Positions 1 through 5,291 of a DNA stretch of 6,085 bases are shown here, in pieces. The DNA is taken from the NCBI GenBank assembly GCA_022722495.1, contig JAIJLI010000141.1, forward strand, positions 1-6,085, read 5' to 3'. A program made the translations under genes and the position numbers. Source of the stretch: Dialister sp. (GTDB lineage Bacteria; Bacillota; Negativicutes; Veillonellales; Dialisteraceae). The stretch's first letter is position 1. The number at the start of each line of letters is the position of its first letter. The notes beneath the pieces are model-generated. The model was not told where the DNA came from, did no database searches, and saw nothing but the letters and a program-made list of their open reading frames with translations.

Positions 1-2679
1 CTTGGGAATATTCCCAAGCTCGAACATCAATACCATGAGGACGAAGAAGACCATCATAGGCATGGCGCCAACGATGTAGGTCATCGACTTCTCGCTCCAT
101 TCGAGCGACCCGTCCTTCTCGAACGTCACCCCTTCCGGAAGGCCGGCCCGGAAGGCTTTGAGATCCGTATCATAGAGCGCCATGGAGACGGAGTCTGCCT
201 TGGCTCCGCCTGTTACATCTGCCCGAAGCGTGATGGTTGGCTTCAGATCCCTGCGCCAGATGGTGCTTGTCTCATTTTCATAGGACAGATCTGCAAATTC
301 GCCAAGCGGCACGTAGCGGCCATTTCCCACATGGACAGGCAGTGAGTCGAGGCTGGCCAGACGCGCTGCATTGTCTCCTTCCAGCTTGAAGGAGATCGGG
401 ATGAGCTGATCGCCCTGATACGACTCAGCCACCTTGTAGCCGGAGAGCTTCACGTAGAGATCCTGCGATACTGCATAGTTATCGATCCCCAGCTCGCGCA
501 CCTTGTCCTGATTGATCTTGAGTTTCAGTGTCGGTGTCTCCTGCGGCCAGTCGAGGCTCGCATTCGTGACATTCGGATTCTGCTTCATGATGGAGAGCGC
601 TTCGGAAGCCAGCTTCACCGTCTCATCGATGGATTCGCCCGACAGGCGGAACATCACCGGATACTCGGACGGCGGGCCGGTCGTGATGAGACGGGTATGT
701 GCCTGTGCATCCGGATATTTCTCCGTCACCGTATCCATGATCTCTTGGCGAAGCGCATCACGGCTCTTCTGGTCTGTCGCGACGATGATCATCTGCCCAT
801 GCCCGTCTTCCGGTGCTTTGGGATCAAAGAGCAGGATGAAACGCGGTGCGGTATCGCCGATGTATGTCGAGAAGGAGGATACACGCTCATCCCCATAGAG
901 TGTATCGGCGATGCCGTTCATGACACGCTTTGTTTCCTGTATGGAAGCCCCTGAGGGGAGATTCACATCCAGAATGATCTCCGGACGCACCGAGTCGGGG
1001 AAGAATTCCTGATTCACCAGCGGGATCATCGCAAGCGTCAGGCAGAAAACCCCGGCAGTCCCCACGATGACCGTCTTCTTGAAATGGATACAGAGCGCAA
1101 TGAGCTTGTAGAAGATCCGGTACGCCTTGTCTCCGATGGACGATTTCCAGCTTTTCCCCTTTTCGCGTGCTTCCTTCTCCTTCTCTTCCTTTGTTTTTAC
1201 TTGAATGAATTTGTATCCCAAGACCGGGCTGACAAAGATGGATGCCACCCAGGAGAGAAGAAGGGCTGCTGCGATGACCCAGAAGAGTGCCGCGCAGTAC
1301 TCCGATGTCTGGCCTTCTGCCATCCCGACGGGGATGAAGCCCGCCGCTGTGATGAGCGTCCCGGCGAGCATCGGCTTCGCGCAGCTCTTATAGGCCGCTT
1401 CCGCCGCTGACAGGCGGTCCATGCCTTCTTCGAGCTTCACCTGCATCATCTCGATGACGATGATCGCATCATCGACAAGAAGGCCGAGGGAGACGATGAG
1501 CGCTCCCAGAGACACGATATGCAGATCGATCCCCTGCCATTTCATGAAGAGGAATGTCGCACACACAACGACCGGGATGCAGAGCGCCAGCACGATGCCG
1601 CTCCAAAGTCCGAGCGAGAGGAAGGACGCCGCCATGACGATCACGATGGCCTCCAAGAGCGACTCTGTGAAATCATGGATGGACTCATTCACCACCTTCG
1701 GCTGATCCGCCACGAGCCCGATGTCCATGCCCGCCGGAAGATCTGCCTTCGACCGCTCGATCTCCCGATTGAGATTGTCCCCGAGCGTCAGGTTATTCCC
1801 GCCCACCCGCATCGAGACCGCGATACCGATCGCCGGTTTGCCATTGAAATAGAAAAGGGAAGACTCCGGCGTCGTGTAGGTCTGCGTGACCTTTGCCACA
1901 TCGCCCAGATGGAAGCTCCGCTCACCCACATGGATCGGGATATTCTCCAAGGCTTCCACACTGCCTAGGAGACCGTCCACGCGGATCGCCACATTGCGAG
2001 ACGATGTATGGATCGTCCCTGCCGGCATCATCGCCGACTGCTGCTGAAGGATGCGGAATACATCGGATGGATTCATCCCGAAGGAGGCGAGCTTATTCTG
2101 ATCCATCTCGATGTAGATATTCTGCTCCTGCACCCCCAGGAGCTCGACCTTCTGCACATCCTCGACAGCGGCGAGACGACGGCGCAGCATTTCCGCCGAC
2201 TTACGCTTCTCCTCATAGGAAAAGCCATCCCCTGTCACTGCATAGATCGAGCCATAGACATCATCAAAGCGGTCATTCACATACGGACCGTACACACCGG
2301 CGGGAAGAGCTGCCTTCTCATCATTCACGAGATTTCGCACCTCATGCCAGCGCGTCTGGATATCCTCCTTCTTGACCGAGTCCTTCAGATTCACATAGAT
2401 GACCGTCTTGCCATCATGCGTGAAGGACTTCAGATAGTCCAGCCCCTTCGTATCCTGGAGCTTTTTCTCGAGCGGATCCGTCACCTGCTCGGTAATCTGC
2501 TCCGCTGTCGCGCCCGGCCAAGCCGCCGATACCACCGCCTGACGGATGGTGAAGTCCGGATCCTCACTGCGCCCCAGATGGAAATACGACCACAAGCCTC
2601 CCAGGAGGATGAAGAAAATGAAGAAATAGACCACCGGCTTGTGCTTGATGGCCCACTCTGCCAGATTCAGCCCTTTCAT
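1..2679 (-). CDS. RND efflux pump inner-membrane permease (TriC/AcrB-like), C-terminus beyond left edge
   Basis: Proton-driven inner-membrane pump subunit that takes substrates from the membrane or periplasm and passes them to an adaptor and outer-membrane channel. I translated 893 uninterrupted codons from ATG 2677-2679 to the left edge with no stop or frameshift. RND pumps are usually about 1,020-1,050 residues, so the last membrane helices are missing. Visible parts: TM1 at about residues 15-33, an N-terminal porter segment with SEDPDFTIRQAVV and WPGATAEQI, TM helices from about 338, and the TM4 proton-relay motif LGLLVDDAIIVIE with the acidic pair D403-D404. A charged cytoplasmic linker lies near 494-513, TM7 near 535-553, the second periplasmic domain at about 555-865, and TM8 starts near 868. 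The DPDF and LVDDAI context resembles the TriC/VexH branch more than classic AcrB; this is from memory, without alignment. Its ATG overlaps the adaptor stop by 4 bp, with GAGG 7 nt upstream, so translation is probably coupled. Substrate cannot be read from sequence. Confidence 0.96.
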   Translation of the reverse strand, partial: MKGLNLAEWAIKHKPVVYFFIFFILLGGLWSYFHLGRSEDPDFTIRQAVVSAAWPGATAEQITEQVTDPLEKKLQDTKGLDYLKSFTHDGKTVIYVNLKDSVKKEDIQTRWHEVRNLVNDEKAALPAGVYGPYVNDRFDDVYGSIYAVTGDGFSYEEKRKSAEMLRRRLAAVEDVQKVELLGVQEQNIYIEMDQNKLASFGMNPSDVFRILQQQSAMMPAGTIHTSSRNVAIRVDGLLGSVEALENIPIHVGERSFHLGDVAKVTQTYTTPESSLFYFNGKPAIGIAVSMRVGGNNLTLGDNLNREIERSKADLPAGMDIGLVADQPKVVNESIHDFTESLLEAIVIVMAASFLSLGLWSGIVLALCIPVVVCATFLFMKWQGIDLHIVSLGALIVSLGLLVDDAIIVIEMMQVKLEEGMDRLSAAEAAYKSCAKPMLAGTLITAAGFIPVGMAEGQTSEYCAALFWVIAAALLLSWVASIFVSPVLGYKFIQVKTKEEKEKEAREKGKSWKSSIGDKAYRIFYKLIALCIHFKKTVIVGTAGVFCLTLAMIPLVNQEFFPDSVRPEIILDVNLPSGASIQETKRVMNGIADTLYGDERVSSFSTYIGDTAPRFILLFDPKAPEDGHGQMIIVATDQKSRDALRQEIMDTVTEKYPDAQAHTRLITTGPPSEYPVMFRLSGESIDETVKLASEALSIMKQNPNVTNASLDWPQETPTLKLKINQDKVRELGIDNYAVSQDLYVKLSGYKVAESYQGDQLIPISFKLEGDNAARLASLDSLPVHVGNGRYVPLGEFADLSYENETSTIWRRDLKPTITLRADVTGGAKADSVSMALYDTDLKAFRAGLPEGVTFEKDGSLEWSEKSMTYIVGAMPMMVFFVLMVLMFELGNIPK

Positions 2680-3740
2680 ACGCGTACCTCTTCTCCTTCA
2701 GCCAGTTTCGAAACGCCCGCCGTCACGATACGATCACCCTTGGCAAGTCCTTCGATGATCTCCACCGTATCCTCGCCGTAGCGCCCCACCTTGACCGGCG
2801 TCAGCGTCACCTTGTGATCCCGGATCACCCAGACAGACGGCTTCTGATCCTGCGTCGCCATCGCAGAAAGCGGGATCATGATGCCCTTGCCGACCCCTCT
2901 GTCACCAAATTTCACCTCTGCCGTCATACCAACGGCGATATTCTCCGGCGGATCGACCAATGTCACCTTCGCATCATATGTCCCCGTCTGCGCATTCGGT
3001 GCAGCCGCTACTTCGCGGACGCGCCCCTCTACGGTGACATTCGGCAGCGCCCAGAATGTCACCGTACACGGCATCCCCACCGAATACTCCCGATACTGCT
3101 TCTCTGTCAAAGAAATGTAGACATCCAGCTGCGAATCATCGATGATCGACACCACCGGTGTCCCCGCCGCGACGACCTGCCCCACCTCATAGAGAGTCGC
3201 GCCGACGATCCCATCGCGGTCTGCCGAAAGCACCGTGAAGCCGAGATTATTCTCCGCGCGCGAGAGCGCCGCCTGTGCGGACTCGAGCTGCGCCGCTGCA
3301 AGCTCCGCCTGATTTCTCGTCTGATCAATGGCAAGATCAGAGATCGCCGACACCGAGTGCAGCTTCTCATACCGCGCCAGCGTCGACTGTGCGAGGCGAT
3401 ACGATGCTTCCGCCGCATTCAGCTGCGAACGCGCCGCCGCTGCCTGCTCCTCCGCATCCTTCGAGTCTACCTTGAAGAGTGCCTGCCCTGCGCTGACCCG
3501 CTCACCGGATGTGACATAGCGCTGCATGATCCTGCCTCCCACCTGAAATGCCAAAGGCGATTCAAAAAAACCATGCACCGTGCCGGAGAACGTATTCTTC
3601 ACGCCCGACTCCGTCTCACCGATGACCATCGACTTCACCAAAGGTGCCTTTGGTGCCGCTGCCTTCTCTGCTCCGCACCCCGACAGCGCGATCGAAGCAC
3701 CTATAAGCATCACACCGATATACATAGCTAAACGTTTCAT
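2676..3740 (-). CDS. RND efflux periplasmic adaptor (membrane fusion protein), lipoprotein
   Basis: Periplasmic adaptor that links the RND pump to an outer-membrane channel. The 354-residue protein starts with a lipoprotein signal peptide (MKRLAMYIGVMLIGASIA) and a lipobox LSGC with the acylated cysteine at C22, so it should be anchored in the inner membrane. Domains in order: first half of the lipoyl domain at about 60-92 (FQVGGRI, SGERVSAGQALFKVD); an Ala/Gln/Glu-rich alpha-helical hairpin at about 95-167; second lipoyl half at about 168-205 (SADRDGIVG, VGQVVAAGTPVVSI); beta-barrel at about 208-285; membrane-proximal domain to the end (GLAKGDRIVTAGVSKLAEGEEV). Length is normal for AcrA-type adaptors. 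The start is supported by AAGGAG at 3748-3753, 7 nt before the ATG. The stop TGA overlaps the pump ATG, so the two genes form one operon. A 7-bp tandem array ends only 23 bp before the start codon, which may affect expression. Confidence 0.96.
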   Translation of the reverse strand: MKRLAMYIGVMLIGASIALSGCGAEKAAAPKAPLVKSMVIGETESGVKNTFSGTVHGFFESPLAFQVGGRIMQRYVTSGERVSAGQALFKVDSKDAEEQAAAARSQLNAAEASYRLAQSTLARYEKLHSVSAISDLAIDQTRNQAELAAAQLESAQAALSRAENNLGFTVLSADRDGIVGATLYEVGQVVAAGTPVVSIIDDSQLDVYISLTEKQYREYSVGMPCTVTFWALPNVTVEGRVREVAAAPNAQTGTYDAKVTLVDPPENIAVGMTAEVKFGDRGVGKGIMIPLSAMATQDQKPSVWVIRDHKVTLTPVKVGRYGEDTVEIIEGLAKGDRIVTAGVSKLAEGEEVRV

Positions 3741-3763
3741 AGACTGACTCCTTGTATGATAAA

Positions 3764-3812
3764 AGTGACTGGTGACTTGTGACTAGGGATTAGGGATTGG
3801 GGATTGGGGATT
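3764..3812. repeat. Heptamer tandem array A (7 units, NGKGAYT)
   Basis: Seven contiguous 7-bp units read on the plus strand: AGTGACT, GGTGACT, TGTGACT, AGGGATT, AGGGATT, GGGGATT, GGGGATT. The period of 7 is exact, with no indels. The array switches once from a GTGACT subtype (three units) to a GGGATT subtype (four units). It lies wholly in non-coding DNA, 23 bp upstream of the adaptor start codon and 10 bp from its Shine-Dalgarno. The units resemble the short tandemly repeated heptamers known from filamentous cyanobacteria (STRR type); I make that comparison from memory, and it does not imply a cyanobacterial host. Copy-number change by slippage would alter leader length in 7-nt steps. Confidence 0.9.
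3786..3809 (+). other. Canonical G-quadruplex motif inside array A
   Basis: The four GGGATT-type units place four G-runs on the plus strand: GGG (3786-3788), GGG (3793-3795), GGGG (3799-3802) and GGGG (3806-3809), separated by 4, 3 and 3 nt. This satisfies the usual G3+N1-7 pattern. For the leftward-transcribed adaptor gene the G-rich strand is the template strand, so the mRNA would carry the C-rich version. Whether it folds in vivo is unknown. Confidence 0.7.
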
Positions 3813-3849
3813 AGGTTTGCGATACGAGAAAACCGCTGGTTTCAAACCT
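3813..3849. repeat. Nested inverted repeat next to array A
   Basis: An outer 7-bp perfect inverted repeat, AGGTTTG (3813-3819) with CAAACCT (3843-3849), encloses an inner 5-bp one, AAACC (3830-3834) with GGTTT (3838-3842) around a 3-nt loop. The GGTTT/AAACC words alternate four times in 37 bp, so several foldings are possible. It begins exactly where the heptamer phase of array A breaks down. There is no T-run, so it is not a terminator. Confidence 0.6.
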
Positions 3850-3850
3850 C

Positions 3851-3880
3851 TGCGGCGCTTCCATATTTTTATGCGCCGCA
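3851..3880. repeat. Perfect 8-bp GC-rich inverted repeat with AT-rich loop
   Basis: TGCGGCGC at 3851-3858 pairs perfectly with GCGCCGCA at 3873-3880 around a 14-nt AT-rich loop. It sits between the two heptamer arrays. No T-rich stretch follows on either strand, so an intrinsic terminator is unlikely. It could be a cruciform, a protein-binding site or an mRNA hairpin in the tetR-adaptor intergenic region. Confidence 0.7.
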
Positions 3881-3885
3881 CCACC

Positions 3886-3920
3886 ATTTCGCATTTCGCA
3901 TTTCTCATTTCTAATTTCTC
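3886..3920. repeat. Heptamer tandem array B (5 units, ATTTCKM)
   Basis: Five contiguous 7-bp units on the plus strand: ATTTCGC, ATTTCGC, ATTTCTC, ATTTCTA, ATTTCTC, followed by a degenerate sixth unit ATTCGAG (3921-3927). On the minus strand they read as GAAAT-type heptamers. The unit is unrelated in sequence to array A but has the same 7-bp period, and it lies on the other side of the two inverted repeats. From 3928 to 3990, between this array and the tetR-like stop, I see only a weak 4-bp stem at 3951-3963 and no convincing terminator. Confidence 0.85.
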
Positions 3921-3990
3921 ATTCGAGCAGAGCTTTCATTCACAATCAAGGGGCAGCACGCCCGAGGGGCTAACCTTGAACCCATTAACC

Positions 3991-4539
3991 TTACTTTTCT
4001 ATCCCATGCAGAATGATATCCTCGAGCACATTCATCACATCCGTACCCGTCATATTCTGCTCGCGAAGGAAATCCGCATCATTCAGATTGTGCGTCGATG
4101 TGATGAGGATCATGCGAAGGATCGTCAAATTCACCTCACGAAAAGCCCCCGCCGCGACCCCGGCCTCCAGAAGCTCCATCATATAGTCGAACTCCTCATA
4201 CTTGAAATCCATCCACATCTTCCAGATCTCCGGATAATGGATCTCTATATCCTGATAAAACCCATCCGGCATCGCCCACAGCGTCTCCACGAAGAGACGG
4301 CAGTACGAGAGCAGCCGCCCGCGCGCCGTGTCCTTCTTCATCATCAGCGCTTCCTTCGCCTTCCGAAACGCCTCCTGATCTGCCAGACACACCATGCGGA
4401 TCAGCACCGCCTTCGAAGACGCCTTCTGGTACAGCGTACTTTTCGAGATATGGAGCTTTCTTGCGATATCGTCCATCGTGAATTTGACCGAGTGCAGCCG
4501 CATCTCTTCCTTCGCCGCCGCGATCAGCTGTTCATCCAT
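3991..4539 (-). CDS. TetR/AcrR-family transcriptional regulator
   Basis: Dimeric DNA-binding repressor of the TetR type, 182 residues, a normal length for the family. The N-terminal helix-turn-helix is clear at about residues 18-47: FTMDDIARKLHISKSTLYQK followed by a short helix with SSKAVLI. The C-terminal half (about 60-182) is helical and Trp/Met/Phe-rich (LWAMPDGFY, YPEIWKMWMDF), as expected of a ligand-binding and dimerisation domain. The ligand cannot be inferred. The start is firm: GGAGG at 4547-4551 is 7 nt before the ATG at 4537-4539, and a promoter and paired boxes lie just upstream. It precedes the adaptor and pump on the same strand with a 250-bp gap. It is therefore either the first gene of the operon or separately transcribed, and is the likely local regulator of the pump. 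Autoregulation is inferred from the boxes overlapping its own transcript start. Confidence 0.93.
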   Translation of the reverse strand: MDEQLIAAAKEEMRLHSVKFTMDDIARKLHISKSTLYQKASSKAVLIRMVCLADQEAFRKAKEALMMKKDTARGRLLSYCRLFVETLWAMPDGFYQDIEIHYPEIWKMWMDFKYEEFDYMMELLEAGVAAGAFREVNLTILRMILITSTHNLNDADFLREQNMTGTDVMNVLEDIILHGIEK

Positions 4540-4551
4540 AATGATTCCTCC

Positions 4552-4579
4552 AGTACTCTTTTCGTTTTTTTAGTACTCT
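4552..4579 (-). promoter_or_regulatory. Candidate TetR operator: two AGTACTCT boxes 20 bp apart
   Basis: AGTACTCT occurs at 4552-4559 and again at 4572-4579 on the plus strand, an exact direct repeat offset by 20 bp (about two helical turns). Each contains the self-complementary hexamer AGTACT. The distal copy covers the predicted transcription start. The proximal copy directly abuts the GGAGG ribosome site of the tetR-like gene. A third, partial AGTAC-like word is at 4633-4637 (AGTAC). The arrangement suits binding by a small dimeric repressor, but the link to this TetR protein is inference. Confidence 0.5.
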
Positions 4580-4585
4580 ACTCAT

Positions 4586-4613
4586 ATTATAGCATGGTTT
4601 CGTGTGAAAACAA
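4586..4613 (-). promoter_or_regulatory. Sigma-70-type promoter of the tetR-like gene
   Basis: On the minus strand a perfect TATAAT (4586-4591) is preceded by TGC, giving an extended -10. TTGTTT at 4608-4613 is a plausible weak -35 with a 16-nt spacer. The predicted start, around 4578-4580, leaves a leader of about 40 nt that includes the GGAGG. It sits just downstream of the terminator at 4640-4672, as expected for the first promoter of a new transcription unit. Confidence 0.7.
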
Positions 4614-4639
4614 ATTCTATTCGCATGCAGAAAGTACAA

Positions 4640-4672
4640 AAGAGCGATGAGCCTGCAAAGCTCATCGCTCTT
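4640..4672 (-). terminator. Rho-independent terminator of the toxin/immunity unit
   Basis: A perfect 13-bp stem (4640-4652 with 4660-4672, AAGAGCGATGAGC in one arm) closes a 7-nt loop. Read leftward, the stem runs into TTTTGTACTTT, a moderate U-tract. The plus-strand side has no comparable T-run, so the minus direction is favoured. It ends transcription coming from the exoprotein/immunity pair and separates it from the tetR promoter about 27 bp further on. Confidence 0.7.
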
Positions 4673-4690
4673 ACGTCTAATCCAATTATA

Positions 4691-4774
4691 TGGGATGCCA
4701 ACCAAATGTGGCTCACCTTTTCACGTCCATTATTGCCCTAAATGGCTCACTTTTATATTTGCATTTACATCCCA
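4691..4774. repeat. Paired TGGCTCAC motifs inside a 7-bp inverted repeat; possible IS end remnant
   Basis: AAATGTGGCTCACCTTTT (4704-4721) and AAATGGCTCACTTTT (4740-4754) share the core TGGCTCAC at a 34-bp offset. TGGGATG (4691-4697) and CATCCCA (4768-4774) form an inverted repeat around both. Repeated GTGAGCCA-type words near the ends remind me of IS21-family element termini, but I see no transposase coding, no second end and no target duplication. The rest of the AT-rich gap 4680-4893, between the terminator and the membrane-protein stop, shows nothing else I can support. Confidence 0.3.
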
Positions 4775-4893
4775 CAACCATTTGTTTTATAGGCAAATTC
4801 TTTATCATTTCTTACCACCTTATACACATCTATTTTGCTTAGGCAATGCCGACATCCATCAAGACTTCAATCACACACCAATTAATAAGGCGC

Positions 4894-5289
4894 TTAGTAA
4901 TCCCAAAAGAAATACATTAATACATATATCAATACCATGCTAACAACTGCTCCCAACCCCATTTTCGTTTCATAACGATATTTCCAATTTTTAGGGCCAA
5001 ACTTCATTCGTAAAAAGCAAATTCCCGATAATGACAGTAATACGTTGAATAACATTAAACCGCTTACATACAAGTAATACACCCCTTGCAATATTCCAAT
5101 ATCGCATAGAAACACATATGCAATTTCCATTAATACGGAAAAGACAAACAGGTTTCTTATCAAAGGATTAGAATGTTCTATCCAAAACTTTTCCTGTATT
5201 GATAAGTCCTTTTTTAGAAAGAAAGTCTTGATAAGATAGATACAAATTATGATCAGAAATACATCAAATGCTGGACCCTTTCTATACAT
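4894..5289 (-). CDS. Small four-helix membrane protein, candidate immunity protein
   Basis: I do not recognise a named family. The protein is 131 residues from the ATG at 5287-5289. Numbered from the alternative upstream ATG at 5293-5295 (133 residues), four hydrophobic segments are visible at about 9-27, 47-66, 69-95 and 112-130. A basic loop lies at about 96-111 (RMKFGPKNWKYRYETK), and the C-terminus is short and aromatic (YFFWDY). It has no signal peptide and should sit in the inner membrane. I prefer the 5289 start because GGAGG at 5299-5303 is 9 nt away, against only 3 nt for the 5295 ATG, which itself overlaps the preceding stop as ATGA. A small gene directly coupled to the 3' end of an FHA/CdiA-type gene is the standard position of an immunity gene. 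An integral-membrane immunity protein is what is known for membrane-acting CDI toxins. The immunity role is inference; it could also be an unrelated membrane protein. AT-rich like its upstream partner. Confidence 0.8.
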   Translation of the reverse strand: MYRKGPAFDVFLIIICIYLIKTFFLKKDLSIQEKFWIEHSNPLIRNLFVFSVLMEIAYVFLCDIGILQGVYYLYVSGLMLFNVLLSLSGICFLRMKFGPKNWKYRYETKMGLGAVVSMVLIYVLMYFFWDY

Positions 5290-5291
5290 AA

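Noticed and set aside
512..2781. Several long open frames on the plus strand (for example 512-898, 1084-1410, 1519-1968, 2008-2781)
   Set aside because: They are antisense to the intact pump gene, overlap each other, have Arg/His/Pro-rich translations typical of reverse-strand shadows of GC-rich genes, and lack ribosome sites.
2814..3731. 305-codon plus-strand open frame opposite the adaptor
   Set aside because: Extremely Arg/Leu/Cys-rich shadow of the adaptor coding strand. The minus-strand frame has a signal peptide, lipobox and family motifs.
3748..3791. TATCAT (3757-3762, minus) with TAGTCA as a promoter for the adaptor gene
   Set aside because: The implied start point would fall inside the adaptor's AAGGAG site, so the transcript would lack a full ribosome site.
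3820..3845. TTGAAA (3840-3845, minus) as a -35 element for the adaptor
   Set aside because: No acceptable -10 at 16-18 nt; the nearest candidate is TATCGC at 15 nt.
3764..3920. Short regular repeats as a CRISPR array
   Set aside because: Units are 7 bp and directly contiguous, with no spacers and no cas genes nearby.
3950..3990. Terminator after the tetR-like gene
   Set aside because: Only a 4-bp stem (GGGC/GCCC at 3951-3963) and no T-run in the leftward direction.
3817..4650. 277-codon plus-strand open frame spanning the repeat region and opposite the tetR-like gene
   Set aside because: It translates heptamer array B into low-complexity sequence and is antisense to a clear TetR protein, with no ribosome site.
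4647..4943. 98-codon plus-strand open frame in the AT-rich gap
   Set aside because: It starts inside the terminator stem, has no recognisable domain or ribosome site, and overlaps the end of the membrane-protein gene in antisense.
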